A DNA stretch of 64,000 nt from UBA1479 sp038109305. Its GTDB lineage: Bacteria; Pseudomonadota; Alphaproteobacteria; Rhodospirillales; Casp-alpha2. Shown here piece by piece: positions 36,850-47,077 of the stretch (its first letter is position 1; every line of letters begins with the position of its first letter). Under the pieces are notes generated by a model. The model saw only the letters and a program-made list of their open reading frames with translations, had not been told where the DNA came from and made no database searches. Both the position numbers and the translations under genes were made by a program. The stretch is from the NCBI GenBank assembly GCA_038109305.1, contig JAYNIR010000004.1, positions 1 through 64,000 on the forward strand. The letters run 5' to 3'.

Positions 36850-38019
36850 ATGGCCGTTTTGGACCAGCAACGGATTTTGGACGCACTTGACGCCGTCATC
36901 GACCCGAATAGCGGCAAAAGCATCATCGCGGCGAGCATGGTCAAAGGCCTTCAGATGAAGGACGGCCACGTCGCTTTCGCCATCGAGATCGACCCGAAAA
37001 CCGCGGCAAAGATGGAAGCTGTCCGCAAACAGGCGGAAAAAGCCGTCCACGCCATTGACGGCGTGCTGACCGTGACCGCGGTGCTGACCGCCGAACGCCA
37101 GGGCGGGCAAGGCGGCGGCAACGCGGCCCCGCCGCCGCAATCCGGGCGGCCCGGCGGCCATCAGGGACACGGGCACGGCCATGGTCATGGGCACCCCACC
37201 CCCGGCCCGCAGTTATTGCCGGGCGTCGGCGCCATCGTCGCCGTGGCGTCGGGCAAGGGCGGCGTCGGCAAGTCGACGACGGCGGTCAACCTGGCGCTCG
37301 GCATGGCGGCGGAAGGCCACCGCGTTGGGCTTTTGGACGCCGATATATACGGCCCCTCCATGCCCCGCATGATGGGGATTTCCGGCCAGCCCACGTCGGA
37401 AGACGGCAAGACCCTCGACCCCATGGAAAATTATGGCGTCAAGGTCATGTCCATGGGTTTTCTGGTGGATGAAGAAACGCCGATGATCTGGCGCGGCCCG
37501 ATGGTGCAGTCGGCGCTTGAACAGATGATGCGTGACGTCAACTGGGGCGAACTGGACGTGCTGGTGGTCGACATGCCGCCCGGCACCGGCGATGCGCAAC
37601 TGACCATGGCGCAGCGCGTGCCGCTGACCGGCGCCGTCATCGTCTCGACACCACAGGACATCGCGCTTCTGGATGCGCGCAAGGGACTTAATATGTTTCG
37701 AAAAGTCGACGTGCCGGTTTTCGGCATCGTCGAAAACATGAGCTACTTCGCCTGCCCGCACTGCGGCGAGCGGACGGAGATTTTCTCCCACGGCGGTGCG
37801 GAACGCGAGGCCGACCGGCTGGGGGTCGACTTTCTGGGCGGCGTGCCGCTGCATCTGGATATCCGCACGCATGCCGATGGCGGCACGCCCATCGTCGTCG
37901 CCAAACCCGAAAGCGAACACGCGCAGATTTACCGCGCCATCGCGCGCAAGGTCTGGGACAAGGTCGCGGAAGCCACCGGCGACGGCGTGCAGGGCGGCCC
38001 GAAGATCGTGTTTCAGTAG
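36850..38019 (+). CDS. mrp: Iron-sulfur cluster carrier, Mrp/ApbC/NBP35 P-loop ATPase
   Basis: A 389-residue protein. An N-terminal FeS-assembly (MIP18-like) domain covers 1-85, then comes a His/Gly-rich linker (GHQGHGHGHGHGHP near 103-116), then the ATPase with P-loop ASGKGGVGKSTT at 133-144 and the cluster-binding CPHC near 300. It delivers Fe-S clusters to target proteins. The ATG at 36850 with GGAG and AAGG upstream is chosen over a longer frame that begins inside the hflK shadow. The His-rich linker could also bind metal. The many Fe-S enzymes in this window (both fumarases, the SDH-like complex, GlcF) would be potential clients. Confidence 0.95.
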   Translation: MAVLDQQRILDALDAVIDPNSGKSIIAASMVKGLQMKDGHVAFAIEIDPKTAAKMEAVRKQAEKAVHAIDGVLTVTAVLTAERQGGQGGGNAAPPPQSGRPGGHQGHGHGHGHGHPTPGPQLLPGVGAIVAVASGKGGVGKSTTAVNLALGMAAEGHRVGLLDADIYGPSMPRMMGISGQPTSEDGKTLDPMENYGVKVMSMGFLVDEETPMIWRGPMVQSALEQMMRDVNWGELDVLVVDMPPGTGDAQLTMAQRVPLTGAVIVSTPQDIALLDARKGLNMFRKVDVPVFGIVENMSYFACPHCGERTEIFSHGGAEREADRLGVDFLGGVPLHLDIRTHADGGTPIVVAKPESEHAQIYRAIARKVWDKVAEATGDGVQGGPKIVFQ

Positions 38020-38041
38020 TTTTTGCTATAAGTCGGCGCCA

Positions 38042-38107
38042 GCCCTCTCCCCCACCCGGCCACCCACCAGCGTACCCTGGCATGGGTGGCCGGGTGGGGG
38101 AGAGGGC
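38042..38107. repeat. 25-bp perfect inverted repeat between converging mrp and the SRPBCC gene
   Basis: The arms 38042-38066 and 38083-38107 are perfectly complementary over 25 bp, with a 16-nt loop that contains a further CCAG/CTGG pairing. Arms are rich in C on one side (CCCTCTCCCCCACCCGGCC) and G on the other. It lies 23 bp after the mrp stop and 19 bp before the end of the converging gene. No T run follows, so it resembles a mobile palindromic (REP-like) element more than a standard terminator. Confidence 0.8.
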
Positions 38108-38126
38108 CGGAACCGCGATAACTAAA

Positions 38127-38537
38127 TCATCCGCCGAACATCTTCTTTAGATTATCGAACCCGGCCTGATAGACGTCCTGGATCGCCTTCATGGCGTCGT
38201 TTTCCGGCACGCAGGCGGCGTCGAATTCCGACGACCATTCAACCGTGCAGTCCTCCTTGTCGTCATGGACGGTCAGTTCGGCGCGGTAGTGCTTCACCGG
38301 CAGCGGGCTGTCCTCGATGGCGTAGGAATAGGTCCGCGTCTTGGCGTCGACCTTTTCCAGCTTTTCGACGATGGTGCCGCCGCCCACAAGCGCCAGCTTA
38401 CGCACCTGACCTGCGTTCTTCAGTTCGCTTTTTTCGACCGCCGGGCGCCAGTCGGGCAGCGCGTTGAAATGACCAATCAGGCTCCAAACCTGATCGGCGG
38501 CGACGTTCAAGTCCTGTTTCGTGGAATGCTTGGTCAT
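38127..38537 (-). CDS. SRPBCC-family (polyketide cyclase/START-like) protein
   Basis: A 136-residue helix-grip fold protein: a first strand with MTKHSTKQDLNVAADQVWSL, then the VWSLIGHFNALPDWRPAVEK helix and turn, central strands with RKLALVGGGTIVEKL and TYSYAIEDSPLPV, and a long C-terminal helix. Such proteins bind hydrophobic ligands in a cavity; the ligand here is unknown. It is a single gene on the minus strand between the long palindrome and folA. Confidence 0.82.
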   Translation of the reverse strand: MTKHSTKQDLNVAADQVWSLIGHFNALPDWRPAVEKSELKNAGQVRKLALVGGGTIVEKLEKVDAKTRTYSYAIEDSPLPVKHYRAELTVHDDKEDCTVEWSSEFDAACVPENDAMKAIQDVYQAGFDNLKKMFGG

Positions 38538-38651
38538 GGGGTTCCTTCTGCGCTTGCGTTTCGCGTCAGCTCGTTCAAGACCCGTCCCCGTCTATTATTG
38601 TCGGGCCTTACTTATTTCAGGCCTATTATAGCCCCCCTCAACAGGGCAGTC

Positions 38652-39176
38652 CTAGGCGCCCTGTCCCCGTCGTTCGTACCGTACAAAGCTGAACGTCGGG
38701 CCGCCGGACTTTTCGGGATCATGATAGTCCCTTGAAACCTCGCGCCAATGCGCTGGATCAATTTCCGGGAAGAACGTATCGCCCGGCACGTCGGCATGCA
38801 CGTGGCAGACATCCAAAACATCCGCAACCGGCATCGCCAGTGCAAAAATTTCCGCGCCGCCGATGACCATGATTTTGCCCGTCTGATGCGCCGCCGCCAG
38901 TTTCAACGCCCATTTCATGGAGTGGGCATACTGCACGAACCGCTCGTTGAACCCCCGGTCGCGGGTCAGCACGATGTTGGGCCGGCCCGGCAGCGGCTTG
39001 CCGATGGATTGGTACGTCTTCCGCCCCATGATCATGGGATGGCCCATGGTCACGGTCTTGAACCGCTTCAAATCGGTCGAAATATGCCACGGCATCTGGT
39101 TCTCGACGCCGATGCACCGGTTTTCCGCCATGGCGACGACGAGTGTAACGGTGGAATCTTGGGGTTTTTCGAGCAT
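38652..39176 (-). CDS. folA: Dihydrofolate reductase
   Basis: A 174-residue enzyme that regenerates tetrahydrofolate with NADPH. It has VVAMAENRCIGVENQMPWHI near 13-32 (the PWH turn and active-site region), MGRKTYQSIG near 49-58 and MVIGGAEIFALAMP near 103-116. It pairs functionally with thyA 0.7 kb away on the same strand, from which it is separated only by a dead PAS_5 gene. It also supports the formyl- and methylene-folate enzymes of the window. Confidence 0.95.
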   Translation of the reverse strand: MLEKPQDSTVTLVVAMAENRCIGVENQMPWHISTDLKRFKTVTMGHPMIMGRKTYQSIGKPLPGRPNIVLTRDRGFNERFVQYAHSMKWALKLAAAHQTGKIMVIGGAEIFALAMPVADVLDVCHVHADVPGDTFFPEIDPAHWREVSRDYHDPEKSGGPTFSFVRYERRGQGA

Positions 39177-39320
39177 CGTCGATCCCTAACGCTTTTTTTT
39201 GCCCCCGCCAACGAAGAAACTGCGCCCTGCGTGATATTCGTCACATCTTTCCCCGCCCCCCGGCATTAGAAGCCCGCATCTTTTCAACCACGGACATACC
39301 CCTTTCGGGGGCACGGGCGC

Positions 39321-39887
39321 ATGACAGTGTCTCATTCGCCGGGGGCCGCGCGGTTTCTGGAAATTCCGGACATCGCGGAAATCGCCCTTGGCGCCGCACA
39401 AGACGTTTTCTATTACTGGACCCGGGCCCGGGGCGCCGCATTCGCGCCTGCGTGTAACCTTGCCTTCAAGCTGACGGACCTGCCGTCCGCCGACATTCCC
39501 GGCATCACGATCGTCTACGTGCTGCCCTTGGGCAACCCGGGCCTGTACCGATATCGCTACTGGGGCACCGGTCACACCAGCCAGAAGGGATACGAGATGA
39601 CCGGCAAGACGCTGACGGACGCGCCGTCGCCGGCCATCTGGGAGTAAGGTCGGAGCCAGTTCGGCATGATTGCCGAACGCCGTCGCCCACTGGTTTTTCA
39701 ATACGCGGTCGACTATCCTGCGCGTCGCCGCCGGCCGGAAACGGTGCTGCGCCTGCCGCTGTCCAACGACGGCGTTGCCGTGACCGGCATCGTCTCGGTC
39801 CAGGATTTATCATCGGATGACATCGTGTGGACGGATCAGGCCAATCCCGGCTGGCAGCTGATCGAACCGGCCATGGCCGGCTGTTGA
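39321..39887 (+). pseudogene. Second PAS_5-like protein, broken by one stop
   Basis: The frame from ATG at 39321 runs 108 codons to TAA at 39645-39647 and then continues in the same phase to 39887. Before the stop it reads GLYRYRYWGTGHTSQKGYEMTG, the PAS_5 core with its conserved Y-R-Y-x-x-x-G-T. After it comes LRLPLSNDGVAVTGIVSVQD, the usual last strands. The interrupted protein would be about 188 residues. It lies between folA and thyA on the opposite strand. With the copy at 14349 it is the second broken PAS_5 gene in the window. Confidence 0.72.
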
Positions 39888-39900
39888 GCCGGCCCGGCGC

Positions 39901-40695
39901 CTAAACCGCGATGGGGGCGGCGATGTGCGGGTGCGGGTCGTAATCGCGCAATTCAAAATCGTCGAATTTGAAGTCGAACAGATCCGTCACCTCCGGATTG
40001 ATCCACATGGTCGGCAGTGGCCGGGGTTCGCGGGTCAACTGCTCATCTGTCTGCTGCAGGTGATTTATATATAAATGCGCATCGCCGAGCGTATGGACGA
40101 AGTCGCCCGGCTTAAGCCCTGTCACCTGCGCCACCATTATGGTCAGCAGCGCGTAGGACGCGATGTTGAACGGCACACCCAAAAAGATATCGCAGGACCG
40201 CTGATAAAGCTGGCAGCTTAACTTGCCGTCGGCGACGTAGAACTGAAACAGGCAGTGGCACGGCGGCAACGCCATCCTATCCACGTCAGCGACGTTCCAG
40301 GCGCAGACGATATGGCGGCGTGAATTGGGGTTCTGCGTGATGGATTTCAGGATGCCCTTGATCTGATCGACGGTGCCGCCGTCGGGCGTCGGCCACGACC
40401 GCCACTGATGCCCGTAGACGGGCCCCAGGTCGCCGTTTTCATCCGCCCATTCGTCCCAGATGGAGACGCCATTGTCCTTCAGGTACTTGATGTTGGTGTC
40501 GCCGGCGATGAACCACAGAAGTTCATGAATGATCGATTTCAAGTGCAGTTTCTTGGTCGTCAGGCAAGGGAAACCCTGCCTCAAATCAAACCGCATCTGA
40601 TGGCCGAAAACGCTCTGCGTGCCGGTGCCGGTGCGGTCGCCGCGCATGACGCCCTCGGTCCGGACACGGCGCAAAAGATCAAGATACTGTTGCAT
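39901..40695 (-). CDS. thyA: Thymidylate synthase
   Basis: A 264-residue enzyme, exactly the E. coli length, methylating dUMP with methylene-tetrahydrofolate. The catalytic Cys is Cys146 (LPPCHCLFQF). RGDRTGTGTQSVFG near 19-32 and YQRSCDIFLGVPFNIASY near 194-211 bind phosphate and folate. The ATG at 40695 starts MQQYLDLLRRV as in the family; the 37 upstream residues of the longer frame are not conserved. Confidence 0.97.
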   Translation of the reverse strand: MQQYLDLLRRVRTEGVMRGDRTGTGTQSVFGHQMRFDLRQGFPCLTTKKLHLKSIIHELLWFIAGDTNIKYLKDNGVSIWDEWADENGDLGPVYGHQWRSWPTPDGGTVDQIKGILKSITQNPNSRRHIVCAWNVADVDRMALPPCHCLFQFYVADGKLSCQLYQRSCDIFLGVPFNIASYALLTIMVAQVTGLKPGDFVHTLGDAHLYINHLQQTDEQLTREPRPLPTMWINPEVTDLFDFKFDDFELRDYDPHPHIAAPIAV

Positions 40696-40838
40696 GAGCC
40701 GGATTTTAGTCGACCGTCCCGGCGGGGCAAATGTGGAAAAGGGACGACGGGATTTCAGGGCGTTGACCGGCCCCCGCCCGGGCCCCATGATCCGCCAGCC
40801 CGCCACAAATCCGACGAATCGCCAGGAGACGAAAAAAC

Positions 40839-41879
40839 ATGGCCGAAACCGAAACCATCCAAGCCGACGCCCTGACAGACCTTGCCGCCCGCGCCTATGA
40901 AAACGCGGGGTTTGCCGCCCCGGACGCGCGAGTGACCGCCAATCACCTGATCATGATGGACCTGATGGGCATTTCGACCCACGGCGTGCATCGGATCGAA
41001 CAGTATCTGAAACGCGTTTCCGCCAGCGCGGTCAACCCGGAGGCGAAAATCGACATCGACGACCGGGGGCCGACCATGGCCGTGGTCGACGGCGGCAACG
41101 GCCAGGGCCAGGTGGTCGCGCAGAAAGCCTTGAACACCGCCATGGAAAAGGCCCGCGCATCGGGCATGGCGTTCGTCGCGATCCGCAATTCCGGCCATTT
41201 CGGCGGCACGGCCAGCTACGGCCTGATGGCGACGGAGACCGGGTTGATCCTGATGACCGGCACCGGCGCATCACCGGCCATGGCGCCCTTCGGTGGACGG
41301 AACCTGAAAACCGGCAACAACCCCTTCGGTTTCGCGGCGCCCTCGGGGCTGGCAGGCAACAAGGACATGCCGCCGTTCATCCTGGACATGGCGACGTCCG
41401 TCGCCGCGCGCGGCAAGATGCGGAAGCTCCGCGATGCAGAGGAGCCCATGCCCGCCGGCTGGGCGCTCGACAAGGACGGCAACCCGACGACGGACCCGCA
41501 GGCGGGCCTCGACGGCTTCATCCAGTTCATGGGCGGCCACAAGGGATATGGGATCACGCTGATGGTCGATCTGCTGTCCGGCATGCTGTCGGGCGGCAAG
41601 TATCTGGATCAGACCCGCCAGATGTGGGACGAGGACGGGCCCCAGGGCACCTCGCATTTCTTTCTGGCGCTCGACCCGGCGCGGCTGCTCGCCCCCGCCG
41701 ATTACGACGCGCGGTTCGCCGATTTTCGCGGGCGGCTCAAATCGTGCGTGCCGTTCCATGCGGGGGGCGAGGTCATGCTGCCCGGCGAGATTGAAATGCG
41801 GAACGTCGCCGCCCGTCGTAAGAACGGCATCCCGGTGCCGAAGGCGACGCTCGACACCGTCCGCGAACTGGCGGCCTAA
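40839..41879 (+). CDS. Malate/L-lactate dehydrogenase family oxidoreductase (Ldh_2)
   Basis: A 346-residue member of the NAD(P)-dependent Ldh_2 family (malate, L-sulfolactate, ureidoglycolate and delta1-piperideine-2-carboxylate enzymes). The substrate loop is MDLMGISTHGVHRIEQY near 45-61, with the His-containing SGHFGGTASYG near 118-128 and GNNPFGFAAP near 160-169. Substrate cannot be told within the family. It converges with the MFS transporter, their ends overlapping by 4 bp. Confidence 0.85.
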   Translation: MAETETIQADALTDLAARAYENAGFAAPDARVTANHLIMMDLMGISTHGVHRIEQYLKRVSASAVNPEAKIDIDDRGPTMAVVDGGNGQGQVVAQKALNTAMEKARASGMAFVAIRNSGHFGGTASYGLMATETGLILMTGTGASPAMAPFGGRNLKTGNNPFGFAAPSGLAGNKDMPPFILDMATSVAARGKMRKLRDAEEPMPAGWALDKDGNPTTDPQAGLDGFIQFMGGHKGYGITLMVDLLSGMLSGGKYLDQTRQMWDEDGPQGTSHFFLALDPARLLAPADYDARFADFRGRLKSCVPFHAGGEVMLPGEIEMRNVAARRKNGIPVPKATLDTVRELAA

Positions 41880-43063
41880 GACCCAAGCCCCCATCGCCGC
41901 TGCAAAGCCCGGCACGCCATTAGGAACAAGGGCGCGGCAACCAGGCAGCCGGCCGCGAACCACACCACCCAGGCGGCCGAGCCCGTCCGGTCCAGCAGCC
42001 ATCCGGCGGCGGCGGGCAGAACGACCGTGCCGCCGTAGTAGACCGCGTAAAAAACGCCGAGCCCCGTGGCCCGGCCGGCCGGGCGCAATATCTGGCTTGG
42101 CAGCGCCATGATCGGCCCGACGGTGATGCCCATGACCGCCGTCAGCAAGACCCAGATCAAGACCGGTCCGCGCCACTCGGCCGCAGCCGGGACCAGCGCG
42201 ATGGTCAGGGCGCTCAGCAGGCACCCGGCCCAGAACTGCGCGTCGCCCCGGCCCCACCGGTCGGCCATCCAGCCGCCCATGGGGATGGTCACCATGAACA
42301 GCCACGACAGCGCGCCCAGGGCCAGTCCCGCCTCCGCCCGGGTGAACCCCTTGGCGGCGATCAGGTCCGCCGCATAGCTTGAAAACACCACATAGCCGCC
42401 GCTGCTCATCAACAGCCAAGCGATGCCGCCTGCGAGGATTGCCATCAGTTCCGGGCGGGTGATCGACCACAGCGTCGGCGCGGCTTCGGAGACGGGACTG
42501 CCCGACTGCGGCCGCCCGAGCATCGGAATTAGACCCGCGACGATGACGGCGATAACTGGCAGCGCCGCCGTCGCCTGCACCGCCCATCGCCAGCCCCAGG
42601 CAAATTCCAGCACCGGCAACAGCGACAATCCCAAAGCGATGCCGATGGGCCATGACAGGCCCAGGAATCCCATGGCCGTGGAAATTTCCCGGCCGCCGAA
42701 CCAGTCAGTCAGGATTTTCGCCGCTGTCACGGTCGTCAGCACCGCGCCCAGGCCGCCCAGCACCCGACTCGCCAGCATAGAGGCGAATCCGCCCGCCCAC
42801 GCCGCCGCCGTCGCCGCCGCCAACAAAGCGGCGAGACCCAAAAACAACGTTGCCCGGTCGCCAAGCCGCTGGGCGATCATCCCCGCCGGCACCGACAGGA
42901 ACACGCCGACGACCATGAACAGGCCCAGCAGCCATCCGACCTCGGTATAATTAAAATGAAGGTCGTGGCGAACCTGCGGCATCAGCGCCGCCAGCGCGAT
43001 GAATTGCAGGCCGATGCCGCTTCGCGAGGTAACGCAGGCCGCCAGAATAACCCAGCGCATCAT
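41876..43063 (-). CDS. MFS transporter
   Basis: A 395-residue protein with 12 predicted membrane helices. The MFS loop between helices 2 and 3 is recognisable as GMIAQRLGDRATLF near 61-74, and its counterpart between helices 8 and 9 as GGWMADRWGRGD near 258-269. No substrate is indicated. It converges with the Ldh_2 gene and overlaps it by 4 bp, so the pair is not an operon. Confidence 0.88.
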   Translation of the reverse strand: MMRWVILAACVTSRSGIGLQFIALAALMPQVRHDLHFNYTEVGWLLGLFMVVGVFLSVPAGMIAQRLGDRATLFLGLAALLAAATAAAWAGGFASMLASRVLGGLGAVLTTVTAAKILTDWFGGREISTAMGFLGLSWPIGIALGLSLLPVLEFAWGWRWAVQATAALPVIAVIVAGLIPMLGRPQSGSPVSEAAPTLWSITRPELMAILAGGIAWLLMSSGGYVVFSSYAADLIAAKGFTRAEAGLALGALSWLFMVTIPMGGWMADRWGRGDAQFWAGCLLSALTIALVPAAAEWRGPVLIWVLLTAVMGITVGPIMALPSQILRPAGRATGLGVFYAVYYGGTVVLPAAAGWLLDRTGSAAWVVWFAAGCLVAAPLFLMACRALQRRWGLGS

Positions 43064-43191
43064 TGCGATGCGGGTCCGGTGCGGTAGGGCGATCTGACCG
43101 CGATCATGAGGTTCATGGGGCGGAAGCCTAGGCGAGCGCCCGGCCCCAGGCTATCCGAATGTTGCGCCGATACTGCGCCCGCCCCCAAACC

Positions 43192-43220
43192 TTGAAAAAC
43201 TCGCCTGATCCCTTCATATT
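43192..43220 (+). promoter_or_regulatory. Promoter of the tmRNA gene
   Basis: TTGAAA (43192-43197) and CATATT (43215-43220) are spaced by 17 bp, a good sigma-70 type pair. Transcription would start near 43227, just before the acceptor piece of ssrA. The match to a defined RNA start supports both calls. Confidence 0.6.
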
Positions 43221-43226
43221 AGGCGT

Positions 43227-43565
43227 GCCGGCTTGCCGGCTATGGCGCTAAACGCCTAGCGGAATAAGCACTGCGGACCCGGGGGCGGTACCCGGCGCCT
43301 CCACCACAAGCCGCGCTTGAACTTTTTCTCGGAAGTTTCGGCGCAGAACCAAGCCCAGGCGGCACGGTTTGTGATGGGGGCGAAATAGGATCGACGCGTG
43401 TGGTAAAGGTTAGGTTTGTTCTCGGCATGGTACCGCCGTTACCGGGCCATTTTGATAAGTGCCAACGATAACACGGAAGCACTTGCTGTCGCGGCCTAAC
43501 ACGCCATAACGACAACGGGGTTCGGGCGGCACCTGGCAACAGAAGCCGCCCACTTAGTTTTATGC
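43227..43565 (+). ncRNA. ssrA: Circularly permuted (two-piece) tmRNA
   Basis: The gene is in the permuted alphaproteobacterial order. The acceptor piece comes first and ends CGCCTCC-A-CCA at 43296-43306, with a T arm CCGGG/CCCGG just before (7-nt loop). After an intervening segment, the coding piece starts GGGGGCG at 43376-43382. The two ends pair over 7 bp with a G-U wobble at the third pair, the alanine identity mark. The tag frame at 43461-43499 reads ANDNTEALAVAA then TAA, starting at a GCC resume codon. Precise mature ends are estimated. A GGGCGGC/GCCGCCC hairpin at 43524-43551 followed by TTTT may be the 3' end. It frees stalled ribosomes and tags the products for ClpXP. The adaptor gene sspB follows at once. 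Confidence 0.9.
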
Positions 43566-43626
43566 GGCCTGTACACCCGGATATAAGCCAAGACTCAAGC
43601 CCCCCATCCCTGCTAGAAACTATGGC

Positions 43627-44124
43627 ATGGAAGATTCGCCACTTAGATACGACGTTTGGATCGAAGACGCGCTCCGCACCGTCATCCGTAACGCGCTGGC
43701 GCATGTCGCGCGCGAGGGACTACCGGGCGAACATCATTTCTACGTCACCTTCCGCATGGAAGACCCGGGCGTCGTCGTGCCGCCGCACCTGCAGGCCCAG
43801 CACCCGGACGAAATGACCATCGTCATTCAGCATCAGTTCGACAATTTGCACGTTGACCGCGACGCCTTCGAAATCACGCTGTACTTCAAGGGCAAGGCCG
43901 AGCGGCTGCGCGTACCGTTCCGCGCGGTCACCGCGTTTTCCGATCCGTCGGTCAATTTCGGCCTGCAGTTGAAGATGATCACGTCGGAAGAGACCGAACC
44001 AGTCGAGGACGACCAGCCGTTCGAGCCGGAAGGCATTTCGCTGGACGCGTCCAATTCAGACGACAAAGGCGACGGGGAAAAAACCGGCGAGGTCATCGCG
44101 CTGGACAGCTTCCGCAAGAAGTAA
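43627..44124 (+). CDS. sspB: ClpXP adaptor SspB, alphaproteobacterial type
   Basis: A 165-residue protein. The folded domain (about 1-115) has RYDVWIEDALRTVIRNALAH near 7-26 and HHFYVTFRMEDPGVVVP near 38-54, as in SspB-alpha. A flexible acidic linker follows, ending VIALDSFRKK, the C-terminal module that docks on ClpX. SspB holds the front half (A-N-D-N) of the ssrA tag and delivers tagged proteins to ClpXP. It lies about 60 bp after the ssrA gene itself, a direct genomic link between tag and adaptor. Confidence 0.93.
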   Translation: MEDSPLRYDVWIEDALRTVIRNALAHVAREGLPGEHHFYVTFRMEDPGVVVPPHLQAQHPDEMTIVIQHQFDNLHVDRDAFEITLYFKGKAERLRVPFRAVTAFSDPSVNFGLQLKMITSEETEPVEDDQPFEPEGISLDASNSDDKGDGEKTGEVIALDSFRKK

Positions 44125-44153
44125 CACCCCGACCCCAACTGAGGACCCGTTCG

Positions 44154-45782
<1,629 letters not shown>

Positions 45783-45797
45783 ACGCGAGAGGTCATC

Positions 45798-46538
45798 ATG
45801 TCGGGTAAAGTCACCATCGTCACCGGCGCGAGCCGGGGCATAGGCAAGTCGACGGCCATCCTGGCCGCCAAGGCCGGTCACGCCGTCGCCGTCAATTACG
45901 TCAGCGACAAAAAAGCTGCCGACGCCGTCGTCGCCGAAATCGTCAAGGCCGGCGGCAAGGCCGTTGCGGTCAAGGCCGACACCTCGGTAGAGGCCGACGT
46001 CATCCGCCTGTTCGACGAAACGGAAAAGGCGCTGGGCCCGGTCACGGGTCTGGTCAACAACGCCGGCATCCACGGGCCCCGCGGCCGGCTGGAGGCGCTT
46101 ACCGAGGCCGACATCCGCCGGGTGCTGGAAGTCAACGTGCTGGGGCTGTTCCTCTGCGCGCGCGAAGCTGTCAAACGCATGTCGACCAAGCACGGCGGCA
46201 AAGGCGGGTCGATCGTCAACGTGTCGTCCGGCGCCGCCACCGCCGGATCGCCCGGCATGGGGGTGCTGTATTCCGCATCCAAGGGCGCGGTCAATTCACT
46301 GACCATCGGGCTTGCCCAGGAAGTCATCGCCGAAGGCATCCGCGTCAACACCGTCGCCCCCGGCCTGACGGAAACGGACTTGACCCGCGCGACGTTGGAA
46401 AAACGCGTACCGTCGCTGCCCATGGGGCGCGCCGCCCAACCCGACGAAATCGGCCACGGCATCGTCTTTCTGCTGTCCGACGAAGCGTCCTACATCGCCG
46501 CCGCGAACCTGCGCATCGGCGGGGGCAAGCCGGGATGA
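45798..46538 (+). CDS. Short-chain dehydrogenase/reductase
   Basis: A 246-residue classical SDR. The cofactor loop is VTGASRGIGKST near 6-17, NNAG is near 87, and the catalytic Ser-Tyr-Lys set is VSSGAATAG / LYSASKGAVN near 140-165. No Asp/Glu after the second strand is obvious, so NADP(H) is possible. It resembles FabG-like sugar and acyl reductases, and the substrate is unknown. It follows fumA by 15 bp and overlaps the GNAT gene (ATGA). Confidence 0.88.
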   Translation: MSGKVTIVTGASRGIGKSTAILAAKAGHAVAVNYVSDKKAADAVVAEIVKAGGKAVAVKADTSVEADVIRLFDETEKALGPVTGLVNNAGIHGPRGRLEALTEADIRRVLEVNVLGLFLCAREAVKRMSTKHGGKGGSIVNVSSGAATAGSPGMGVLYSASKGAVNSLTIGLAQEVIAEGIRVNTVAPGLTETDLTRATLEKRVPSLPMGRAAQPDEIGHGIVFLLSDEASYIAAANLRIGGGKPG

Positions 46539-46975
46539 CCGCGCCCGTCATCCGCCCCATGACCGCGGCGGATATGAAAGCCGCCACCGAGTTTATGATG
46601 CATCTGGGATACGACATCCCCGTGCCCGAACTGGCACGCCGGTTCGAAATAACCGACGCCGCCGAAGGGCACGCGGTATTCATCGCCGAAACCGATGGCG
46701 AGGTCTTGGGCCTGTTGCATGTTTTCGACCGCCCGGCGCTGGAAAAACCGCCGGAGGCCATCGTCCAATCCCTGGCCATCCACGAAAAGGAGCAATGCCG
46801 GGGCATCGGCCGCCGGCTGATGGAACGGGCCGAGGCCTGGGCAGCTGACCGGGGCTTGGCATCGGTCGCGCTGCACACACAGGTCTACCGCGACCGCGCG
46901 CGGACGTTTTATGCGCGGCTGGGGTACGAAGATGCGGCGGAGGCCAAACTGATGCGGAAATCGCTCCTCCGCTGA
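46535..46975 (+). CDS. GNAT family N-acetyltransferase
   Basis: A 146-residue protein of the GNAT fold. The acetyl-CoA loop is KEQCRGIGRRLMERAEAWA near 88-106 (Q/R-x-x-G-x-G/A). RGLASVALHTQVYRDRARTF near 110-129 and a last YARLGY segment follow. The target is not indicated. It shares ATGA with the SDR gene upstream. Confidence 0.87.
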   Translation: MTAPVIRPMTAADMKAATEFMMHLGYDIPVPELARRFEITDAAEGHAVFIAETDGEVLGLLHVFDRPALEKPPEAIVQSLAIHEKEQCRGIGRRLMERAEAWAADRGLASVALHTQVYRDRARTFYARLGYEDAAEAKLMRKSLLR

Positions 46976-47077
46976 CCGGGCCTTTCATGCCGCGGCCGCC
47001 ATGGACCCGCAATTCCCGATCGGTTACAAGATTCCACCAGCGGCGTCTTGGCCGCACCGCTCACAGGATGTTGACCC

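Noticed and set aside
43240..43704. A 154-codon minus-strand frame across the tmRNA region
   Set aside because: It is antisense to the tmRNA gene and the start of sspB, has no family resemblance, and its codon pattern is that of a shadow frame.
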